Of a stretch of 64,000 bases of DNA, positions 55,652 through 64,000 are shown in pieces; the first letter of the stretch is position 1; every line of letters starts with the position of its first letter. The DNA is taken from positions 62,001 to 126,000 of the forward strand of contig NZ_AWGE01000012.1 in the NCBI RefSeq assembly GCF_000495815.1, written 5' to 3'. Origin of the DNA: Asticcacaulis sp. AC466 (GTDB lineage: Bacteria > Pseudomonadota > Alphaproteobacteria > Caulobacterales > Caulobacteraceae). The notes below the pieces were generated by a model. It worked only from the letters and a program-made list of their open reading frames with translations, did no database searches and was not told where the DNA came from. Position numbers and translations under genes: made by a program.

Positions 55652-57319
55652 ATGGCAATTCATCTTTCTGCGCCTCGCGCGACTGAACTGAAGCCGCGTA
55701 TCGTTGTATTTGGTGTCGGTGGTGCCGGGGGCAACGCCGTAAATAACATGATCGAAGCCGGCCTTGAGGGCGTGGAATTCGTCGTTGCAAATACCGATGC
55801 GCAGCAACTCCAGTTTTCACGCACGGACGCCCGCATCCAGCTGGGTGTCGGCATTACGCAAGGCCTGGGCGCTGGCGCCCATCCTGAAGTCGGCATGACT
55901 GCGGCCGAAGAATCGAATGATGTGATCTCCGAGCACCTCGAAGGCGCTCACATGGTGTTCATCACCGCTGGCATGGGCGGCGGCACCGGCACCGGCGCGG
56001 CCCCGATCATCGCCAAATGCGCGCGTGAGCGTGGCATTCTGACGGTTGGTGTTGTCACCAAGCCCTTCACCTTCGAAGGCCGCCACCGCATGCGCTTGGC
56101 CGACGCGGGCATCTCCGAACTGCAACGCTATGTCGATACCCTGATCGTCATTCCGAACCAGAATCTATTCCGCATCGCCAACGAACGCACAACCTTTGCC
56201 GAAGCCTTCGGCATGGCCGACCAGGTCCTTCACGCCGGTGTGCGTTCCATCACCGACCTGATGGTTCTGCCTGGCCTGATCAACCTCGATTTCGCCGACG
56301 TCCGTTCGGTCATGTCCGACATGGGCAAGGCGATGATGGGCACGGGCGAAGCTTCGGGCGAAGACCGCGCGCTGCTGGCGGCTCAAAACGCCATCCAGAA
56401 CCCGCTGCTCGACGAAACCTCGCTCAAGGGCGCCAAGGCTGTTCTGGTCAATGTGACCGGCGGTCTTGATATGACCCTCCACGAAGTCGACGAAGCGGCC
56501 AATGCCATTTCGTCGGAAGTCGATCCGGAAGCCAATATCATCTTCGGCGCCGCCTTCGATCCGAACCTGGAAGGCAAGCTGCGCGTTTCAGTGGTCGCCA
56601 CCGGTATGGACGGCGTGGCCCTCCAAACGCCGCTGGCTACACCGGCCCGCACAGCGGCACCAGCGCCGACCTTTGGCCTGGGGTATGGCTCGCGCAATGA
56701 TGCGCCTGCTGCACCCGCTCCGGCCCCGGTACACACACCTGTCGCTGCCGCACCTGTCACCCATCATGCAACGCCCGCGCCGCAACCGGCACCCGCACCC
56801 GCGCGGTCCAGCCTGTTCAACGACGCACCGGCTGCTCCGTCTCCGGTGGCTCAGGCGCCTGCTCCGGCGGCGGAAGAACCGCGCATCGTTGCCCGGATCG
56901 TTGATCCGTCGGTCGCGGACGAAGATTTCGCCTTGCCCAGCCCGGCGACCGTTGCGCCACAACCGGCTCCGGCCCGCCCGGCCGTGACCCCGCAAATCCA
57001 GCGTCCGTCGCCCTACGCCCATACGGCGGCCCCGCGCCCCAGCCAACCGGCACCGGCTCCGCGCCTGAACACCGAAGATGAGGGACGCGAATCCTTCTGG
57101 CGTGGCCTGTTCCCGCAGCGTAGCGCTGCGCCGGCGCCTGCCGCTCCGGTGGCTCCGGCCCAGCCCCAAGTCGACGAAGCCGACCGCTATACGCCGGGCG
57201 CGGCCTCATCGGCCGGCAAATCGAGCCTCAACCCGGCCGCCCGTGCCGAAGTTCAGCCATCGATGGAAGCCGAGGACGACCTTGAGATCCCGTCTTTCTT
57301 AAGGCGCCTCGCTAACTGA
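55652..57319 (+). CDS. ftsZ: Cell division GTPase FtsZ
   Basis: 555 residues from the ATG of [16 protein letters not shown], matching the Caulobacter N-terminus; an ATG seven codons earlier is less likely. Tubulin motifs [32 protein letters not shown] (GTP phosphate loop) and the T7 loop [11 protein letters not shown]. After the globular part (about 320) a Pro/Ala-rich disordered linker of about 220 residues leads to the conserved tail [12 protein letters not shown]. The linker makes it much longer than E. coli FtsZ, as in other Caulobacterales. Confidence 0.98.
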   Translation: MAIHLSAPRATELKPRIVVFGVGGAGGNAVNNMIEAGLEGVEFVVANTDAQQLQFSRTDARIQLGVGITQGLGAGAHPEVGMTAAEESNDVISEHLEGAHMVFITAGMGGGTGTGAAPIIAKCARERGILTVGVVTKPFTFEGRHRMRLADAGISELQRYVDTLIVIPNQNLFRIANERTTFAEAFGMADQVLHAGVRSITDLMVLPGLINLDFADVRSVMSDMGKAMMGTGEASGEDRALLAAQNAIQNPLLDETSLKGAKAVLVNVTGGLDMTLHEVDEAANAISSEVDPEANIIFGAAFDPNLEGKLRVSVVATGMDGVALQTPLATPARTAAPAPTFGLGYGSRNDAPAAPAPAPVHTPVAAAPVTHHATPAPQPAPAPARSSLFNDAPAAPSPVAQAPAPAAEEPRIVARIVDPSVADEDFALPSPATVAPQPAPARPAVTPQIQRPSPYAHTAAPRPSQPAPAPRLNTEDEGRESFWRGLFPQRSAAPAPAAPVAPAQPQVDEADRYTPGAASSAGKSSLNPAARAEVQPSMEAEDDLEIPSFLRRLAN

Positions 57320-57395
57320 TCCGGGGCCTGAGGGTTTCGGCTCCGTTGAGATCAGACCGGTCTTAGGGCGCTCAACTAAATTCTAAGCAAATGGA

Positions 57396-57427
57396 AATCC
57401 AGGTCCGCCCCGCGGGCCTGGATTTTT
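57396..57427 (+). terminator. Terminator after ftsZ
   Basis: ATCCAGGTCCGC and GCGGGCCTGGAT pair over CCC, followed by TTTTTC. Confidence 0.85.
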
Positions 57428-57487
57428 CATATGATATTCCTATATCCTGGCCCAAACCCACCGGGTGATTTTTACAGCAAAATGATG

Positions 57488-57502
57488 TTAAATCCCTGTT
57501 AA
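57488..57502 (+). promoter_or_regulatory. CtrA-type box TTAA-N7-TTAA
   Basis: TTAA ATCCCTG TTAA has the exact 7-base spacing of the CtrA consensus. It lies 60 bp past the ftsZ terminator and 66 bp before the next hairpin, in the gap upstream of lpxC. Confidence 0.65.
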
Positions 57503-57567
57503 GCAAGGCGTTACAAACGGAAATACAAGTTCGTTTGTTATCCTGGCCCCGAAATGAGATGTTTAAT

Positions 57568-57592
57568 GCGGGCCAGAAGCCCGCTTTTTTAT
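57568..57592 (+). terminator. Orphan intrinsic terminator/attenuator upstream of lpxC
   Basis: GCGGGC CAGAA GCCCGC TTTTTT. No gene ends in front of it: the ftsZ terminator is 140 bp upstream. It implies a short transcript from the CtrA-box region, either a small RNA or an attenuated lpxC leader. Confidence 0.75.
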
Positions 57593-57623
57593 TGCACGCT
57601 GGGGCGGCAAGTAGGTGAGCGTT

Positions 57624-58517
57624 ATGTTACCTGATCAGAACGAACAGACCTTGGCCCACGCGGCCATCATTGCCGGCCTTGGCCTGCATACCGGCGTGCC
57701 CGTGCGCATGCTTGTCCGTCCGGCGCCTGCGGGTACCGGCGTAGTCTTCGTTCGCGGCGACATCAAGGATCGCGACAACAAGGTCGCCGCCATCGCCACC
57801 AATGTCACCCAAACGCGCCTGGGCACCGTCATCACCAACGCCGCCGGCGTCTCGGTCTCCACGATCGAACACGTCATGGCCGCCTTTGCTGCGCTCAGCA
57901 TTGACAATGTCTATGTCGAACTGGACGGTCCCGAAGTGCCGATCATGGACGGTTCGGCCCTTCCGTTCGTCCAACTGCTCGATCAGGCCGGTTTCCGTTG
58001 CCAGGCGACGCCGCAGTGCGCCATTGAAATCCTTAAGCCGATCGAAGTCGTCGAAGACGACAAGCGCGCCTCGCTTGTGCCCGCCGATCAGTTCGAAGTC
58101 CGTTTCGAAATCGATTTCCCCGGCACGCCGATTGGTCATCAGGTCTGCGATCTGGCCATTACCGAGCAGTCGTTCCGTGAAGAACTGGCGGCGGCCCGGA
58201 CTTTTGGTTTCCTGGATGGCGTCGAAGCCCTGCGCAAGGCCGGTCTGGCGCGCGGCGGTTCGCTCGACAACGCCATCGTCATCGACGGCGATGTGATCCT
58301 CAACGAAGGTGGCTTGCGCTTCACCGACGAATTCGTCCGTCACAAGGCGCTGGACGCTATCGGCGATCTGTACGTTCTGGGCATGCCGATTGTTGGCAGG
58401 TTTGAAGGAATCCGTGCCGGTCACGGCCTTAATAATGCCCTTGTTCGTGAATTACTGTCCCGCCCGGATGCCTACCGCATCGTCACGCGTGGCGCTGCCC
58501 TGGCCGATGTTGGCTAA
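57624..58517 (+). CDS. lpxC: UDP-3-O-acyl-N-acetylglucosamine deacetylase LpxC
   Basis: 297 residues from the ATG of MLPDQNEQTL (AGG eight bases upstream); a GTG three codons earlier is an alternative. Zinc ligands: His in STIEHVMAAFAAL (about 77), His and Asp in RHKALDAIGDLY (about 235-240), and catalytic His in RAGHGLNNALV. It performs the committed step of lipid A synthesis. Preceded by an orphan terminator that may attenuate it. Confidence 0.96.
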   Translation: MLPDQNEQTLAHAAIIAGLGLHTGVPVRMLVRPAPAGTGVVFVRGDIKDRDNKVAAIATNVTQTRLGTVITNAAGVSVSTIEHVMAAFAALSIDNVYVELDGPEVPIMDGSALPFVQLLDQAGFRCQATPQCAIEILKPIEVVEDDKRASLVPADQFEVRFEIDFPGTPIGHQVCDLAITEQSFREELAAARTFGFLDGVEALRKAGLARGGSLDNAIVIDGDVILNEGGLRFTDEFVRHKALDAIGDLYVLGMPIVGRFEGIRAGHGLNNALVRELLSRPDAYRIVTRGAALADVG

Positions 58518-58615
58518 GGGTTAATTCTCCGGTTGGCGCGCGCCGTGCGCTCGTGTAGATGTATCCCCAAGAGAGATTCAAGAGGCGGCGTGGCCGCTGA
58601 GAAGAGGGTTTTTAC

Positions 58616-59497
58616 GTGAGCGTTGTGGGGCTTCTGAAGAAATCGGCCATCGTTCTTTTGCTGGCCAGCGCATCCGTCGCGGGACTTTCCGGGTGTGCGA
58701 ACAAGAACAAGCAGCAGCACCTCGTTTACGAAGAACGGCCGGTGGAGCTTCTGTACCAGACCGGTATGGAAAGCCTGGACCAGAAATCCTGGACCGACGC
58801 CGTGACCTACTTCGAAGAAGTTCAGCGTCAGCACCCCTATTCGGAATGGTCGCGCCGCGCCATCGTCATGATCATCTACGCCCAGTATCAGGCCGATCAT
58901 TATGTTGAAGCGACGGCCGCCGCTGATCAGTTCATCAAGCTGTATCCGGGCTCCGACCTGACGCCCTACGCCTATTACATGAAGGCGATCTGCTCGTTCG
59001 AGCAAATCGTCGATGTCGGCCGCGATCAGGCCTACACGGACAGTGCCCGCGGTCTGCTGACCGACGTCGTCCGCCGTTATCCGAACAGCGAATACGCCAA
59101 GGATGCGCGCGTCAAGCTCGACATGGTTCAGGACCAGTTGGCAGGTAAGGAAATGGATGTCGGTCGCTGGTATCTTAACGACAACCAGCCCCTGGCCGCC
59201 ATCGGCCGTTTCAAGACGGTCGCCAGCGATTACCAGACGACCAGCCACACCCCGGAAGCGCTCTATCGTCTGGTCGAAGCCAATGAGATGATGGGCCTGC
59301 ACGAAGAAGCGACGCGGGATGCCGCCGTGCTTGGCTACAACTATCCGGGTGACCGCTGGTATGCGCGCGCCTACAAGCTGATGAAGGAAAAGGGCGAAAA
59401 GCCGGCGATTGCGCCTGATCCGAACGGCAAGAAGGGCCCCGAAGCGCCCGATACGAAAAAGAAGAAGAGCTGGCTTAGCTTCATGAAATTCAGCTAA
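58616..59497 (+). CDS. bamD: Outer-membrane assembly lipoprotein BamD
   Basis: 293 residues from a GTG start. Lipobox LSGC with Cys27. Five TPR-like pairs: LLYQTGMESLDQKSWTDAVTYFEEVQRQHPYSEW, MIIYAQYQADHYVEATAAADQFIKLYPG and so on (seen within residues 42-240), followed by a Lys-rich tail (KKKKSWLSFMKF). BamD is essential for inserting barrel proteins with BamA. 98 bp after lpxC; recN follows. Confidence 0.94.
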   Translation: MSVVGLLKKSAIVLLLASASVAGLSGCANKNKQQHLVYEERPVELLYQTGMESLDQKSWTDAVTYFEEVQRQHPYSEWSRRAIVMIIYAQYQADHYVEATAAADQFIKLYPGSDLTPYAYYMKAICSFEQIVDVGRDQAYTDSARGLLTDVVRRYPNSEYAKDARVKLDMVQDQLAGKEMDVGRWYLNDNQPLAAIGRFKTVASDYQTTSHTPEALYRLVEANEMMGLHEEATRDAAVLGYNYPGDRWYARAYKLMKEKGEKPAIAPDPNGKKGPEAPDTKKKKSWLSFMKFS

Positions 59498-59598
59498 AGC
59501 GAGCTTGTTCGCGAAACGTTCTTGGCGAAGTGCCGAAAATGAGGTTTAATGGGGGCGGCTGCCGATGAATCGGCGGTCGCCCTTTGGTTTGGTGCGAT

Positions 59599-61329
59599 AT
59601 GCTGACACGCCTGACGATTTGCGATGTGGTTCTGGTCGATCGCCTGGAGCTGGATATCCAGCCGGGCCTAAGCGTCCTGACGGGTGAAACCGGCGCCGGT
59701 AAATCCATCCTGCTCGATAGCCTAGGCCTCGCGACTGGCGCGCGTGCCGATACCGGTCTGATTCGCGCTGGTGCACCACAGGCCTCAGTGACGGCGGAAT
59801 TCGAGATCGCCGTCGAGCATCCGCTTTATGACTTTCTGGAAGACAAGGGCCTGGCTCTGGAACCGGGCGAAGCGCTTATGCTGCGCCGCGTCGTCAGCCG
59901 TGACGGGCGTTCGAAAGCTTTCGTCAATGATCAGCCCGTCAGCGTCGCCGTGCTCAAAGCCATGGGCGATACCCTGCTGGAAGTGCATGGCCAGCATGAA
60001 ACGGTCGGCCTTCTCGATGCGCGCTCACATCTGGGCATGCTGGACGCCTATGGCCGCAATGCTGACGATCTGGCGCGCGTGTCGGATAGCTGGAAGGCGC
60101 TCAAGGCCATACGCGACGAGCATCGCGACCTAATCAAGCGGGCCAGCGCCGACAAGGCGGAACTCGAGACCCTGACCCTGCGCCTCCAGGAACTGGATCG
60201 CCTCAATCCGCAGCATGACGAAGAAGCCGCGCTGGCGTCGGAACGGGCGCTTCTGGGGGCCGGTGAGCGGGCGCTGGAAGACATTACCGAGGCGCGTAAC
60301 GCGGTTGGCGGGGACCAGTTGTCGCAACGGCTGGTCAAGGCCTTCCGCTCGCTCGATCACGCCCGCACGCGTGCCATGCAGGCGGGTGCGACGGGCGATG
60401 ATGAGGTTCTCAAACGCTTAAGCGCCGCCGCCGATGCCCTCGACCGCACCCTGATCGCTGCCGACGAAGCCCTGGCGCTTATGGACCAGGCCGCCGACAG
60501 CCTGGATGTCGAACCCGGCCAGCTGGATCGCGTCGAAGAACGCCTGTTCGCCATCCGCGCCATGGCGCGCAAGCTGGGCGTACTGGTCGAAGACCTGCCT
60601 AAGGAACGCATTCGCATTGCCGCGTCCTTGAACCAGATCGAAGATCTGGACGCGCATCTCGGCCGTCTGACCATCGCCATGCACGCCGCCCAGAAAACCT
60701 TCTATGCCGCCGTCGAAGCCCTGCGGGCGCGGCGTATCCAGGCGGGCGAGGCGCTCGCCACCGCCGTCATGAACGAACTGGCGCCGCTGAAGCTCGACAA
60801 GGCGCGTTTCCGTGTCGCCGTAACGGCGCTGGAACCGGAACGCTATGGCGCGACCGGCGGCGATACGGTGGAATTCGAGGTCAAGACCAATCCCGGCGCC
60901 GATTGGGGCGGCCTTGGTGTCATCGCCTCTGGCGGCGAACTGGCGCGCTTTGCCCTGGCGCTGAAAGCCGCACTGGCGTCGCGTGGCGAAGACGCCGACA
61001 CGCCAGACGTGTCACGGCCGGTCATGATTTTTGATGAAGTCGATCAAGGCGTTGGCGGCGCGGTCGCCGATGCGGTCGGCCTGCGTCTCAAACGTCTGGC
61101 GACTCATTCCCAGGTCATCGTGGTGACGCACTCGCCCCAGGTCGCGGCGCGCGGCGATCAGCACCTCAAGGTGTCGAAGGCGGAGCATAATGATACGGTG
61201 CGGTCTACCGTGACGCGCCTTGATCCCGACGCGGCGCTGGAAGAACTGGCGCGCATGTTGTCGGGCGCTGAAATCACTCCCGAAGCCCGCGCGGCGGCGA
61301 TTAGACTTAAGGCGGCGGAAGTTGTATAA
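59599..61329 (+). CDS. recN: DNA repair ATPase RecN
   Basis: 576 residues from the ATG of MLTRLTICDVVL. SMC-like: Walker A TGETGAGKSILLDSLGLA (about 30-47), FVNDQPVSV, a long coiled-coil middle (about 150-360), and the C-terminal lobe with the ABC signature ASGGELARFALALKAAL, Walker B VMIFDEVDQGVGG and VTHSPQVAARGDQHLKVSK. It holds broken DNA for recombination. No LexA box is evident upstream. Confidence 0.95.
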   Translation: MLTRLTICDVVLVDRLELDIQPGLSVLTGETGAGKSILLDSLGLATGARADTGLIRAGAPQASVTAEFEIAVEHPLYDFLEDKGLALEPGEALMLRRVVSRDGRSKAFVNDQPVSVAVLKAMGDTLLEVHGQHETVGLLDARSHLGMLDAYGRNADDLARVSDSWKALKAIRDEHRDLIKRASADKAELETLTLRLQELDRLNPQHDEEAALASERALLGAGERALEDITEARNAVGGDQLSQRLVKAFRSLDHARTRAMQAGATGDDEVLKRLSAAADALDRTLIAADEALALMDQAADSLDVEPGQLDRVEERLFAIRAMARKLGVLVEDLPKERIRIAASLNQIEDLDAHLGRLTIAMHAAQKTFYAAVEALRARRIQAGEALATAVMNELAPLKLDKARFRVAVTALEPERYGATGGDTVEFEVKTNPGADWGGLGVIASGGELARFALALKAALASRGEDADTPDVSRPVMIFDEVDQGVGGAVADAVGLRLKRLATHSQVIVVTHSPQVAARGDQHLKVSKAEHNDTVRSTVTRLDPDAALEELARMLSGAEITPEARAAAIRLKAAEVV

Positions 61330-61359
61330 TGGCGTCAGGGCCAAGGAGGTCCTGACGCG

Positions 61360-61629
61360 ATGTCGATTGTTCGCCGCATTGTCTTTTTCATACTTCAGTT
61401 CGCAATCGTTACGGCGCTAATTACAGGTCTTTGCGCTGGCGTGACCCTGCATACCTTTGGCTGGCAGTATCACCAGACGGCGGAATTTGCCGAAAAGCTC
61501 CACACCTATTTCAAGTTCGGCCTGGCGGTGGCCGTGCTCTATTGCCTGGTTCTGGTCTGCTATGGCCTGACGCGCAAAAGCCTTGAAGGGCCGGATGACG
61601 CGACATGGATTAATCCTGACAATATCTGA
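61360..61629 (+). CDS. Small two-helix membrane protein, unknown
   Basis: 89 residues with AAGGAGG upstream. Two membrane helices (VFFILQFAIVTALITGLCAG, about 7-27, and FGLAVAVLYCLVLVCYGL, about 53-70) with a Tyr/His-containing loop between (GWQYHQTAEFAEKLHTYF). It lies between recN and ligA and is probably co-transcribed with them. I do not recognise it. Confidence 0.65.
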   Translation: MSIVRRIVFFILQFAIVTALITGLCAGVTLHTFGWQYHQTAEFAEKLHTYFKFGLAVAVLYCLVLVCYGLTRKSLEGPDDATWINPDNI

Positions 61630-61645
61630 GATTTGTGGCAGGTAG

Positions 61646-63745
<2,100 letters not shown>

Positions 63746-63751
63746 TCTCGC

Positions 63752-64000
63752 CTATGCAGCGGATCGGGTTGCGACGATCAGCAGGCTTTGGCCGAACAGG
63801 CCTGTCTTTTCGACGAACAGATTCGGCAGCGGGTAAACCAGGTATCGTTTGGCCCATGTCAGTGCCTGTATCAATACGCGGGACAGGGCGTTGCGCCCCA
63901 GTCGCGCCCCCACGCTGCGCCGCCAGCCGAAGCTGATTGCCACGCCGTAGGGCGGTGGAGAACCAATATAGAGGACGTCGAAGCCGGCGTCTTCGAAAGT
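63752..64000 (-). CDS. C-terminal part of a probable SAM-dependent methyltransferase (5' end outside window)
   Basis: The minus-strand frame is open from the right edge to the stop at 63752, giving 82 residues. It starts TFEDAGFDVLYIGSPPPYGV and ends YPLPNLFVEKTGLFGQSLLIVATRSAA. An aromatic-rich segment with a final FGQSLLIVATR strand is how many class I methyltransferases end. No catalytic motif lies within the visible part, so the assignment is tentative. Convergent with ligA, 6 bp apart. Confidence 0.45.
   Translation of the reverse strand, partial: TFEDAGFDVLYIGSPPPYGVAISFGWRRSVGARLGRNALSRVLIQALTWAKRYLVYPLPNLFVEKTGLFGQSLLIVATRSAA

Overview
The window is GC-rich chromosomal DNA from an alphaproteobacterium of the Caulobacterales, most likely Asticcacaulis or a near relative. 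The evidence is a Caulobacter-type xylose (Weimberg) operon, the FtsZ N-terminus and long FtsZ linker, a TTAA-N7-TTAA CtrA-type box next to lpxC, GANTC sites before ftsZ, and the orders dnaG-rpoD, ybgC-tolQRAB-pal-cpoB and ftsQAZ-lpxC-bamD-recN-ligA. No rRNA, tRNA, phage or CRISPR was seen. The species assignment is inference.

Layout. 1-15.8 kb: end of dnaG, rpoD, a TorF-type porin, a chemoreceptor, a four-PAS hybrid histidine kinase, a GNAT acetyltransferase, a TauE-like permease, several secreted proteins or lipoproteins (two of them tandem paralogues), and a Tat-exported alpha-L-fucosidase preceded by an overlooked 44-codon ORF. 16-25 kb: LacI regulator (xylR-like), xylX-xylB-xylC-xylD without xylA, a sugar porter and an aldose epimerase. 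25-31.3 kb, minus strand: an oxidative L-fucose pathway (permease, lactonase, IclR regulator, aldo-keto reductase, a split UxaA-type dehydratase, SDR). 31.5-32.9 kb, plus strand: a mutarotase and an aldose 1-dehydrogenase.

32.9-34.9 kb is the most unusual part. Three units of about 0.53 kb each carry one DUF559 (Vsr-like) nuclease gene between terminal inverted repeats of about 73 bp. They are interleaved with decayed, internally deleted, inverted copies of the 3' end of the neighbouring aldose dehydrogenase gene. I propose this as an undescribed repeat-bounded nuclease element.

35-42.7 kb: cytidine deaminase, a GT87-type membrane glycosyltransferase, pyruvate kinase (its terminator hides the ribosome-binding site of the next gene), a hexose symporter, a ROK kinase and a carboxylesterase. 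43-49 kb: the complete Tol-Pal envelope system. 49-52.4 kb: tilS and ftsH. 52.9-63.7 kb: ftsQ, ftsA, ftsZ, lpxC, bamD, recN, a small membrane protein and ligA. The window ends in the C-terminus of a probable methyltransferase.

How the genes fit together (inference): the fucosidase, L-fucose pathway, galactose/arabinose-type dehydrogenase, xylose pathway and mutarotases together match the sugars of fucosylated xyloglucan side chains (Fuc-Gal-Xyl), so 14-33 kb reads as a plant-polysaccharide side-chain utilisation island.
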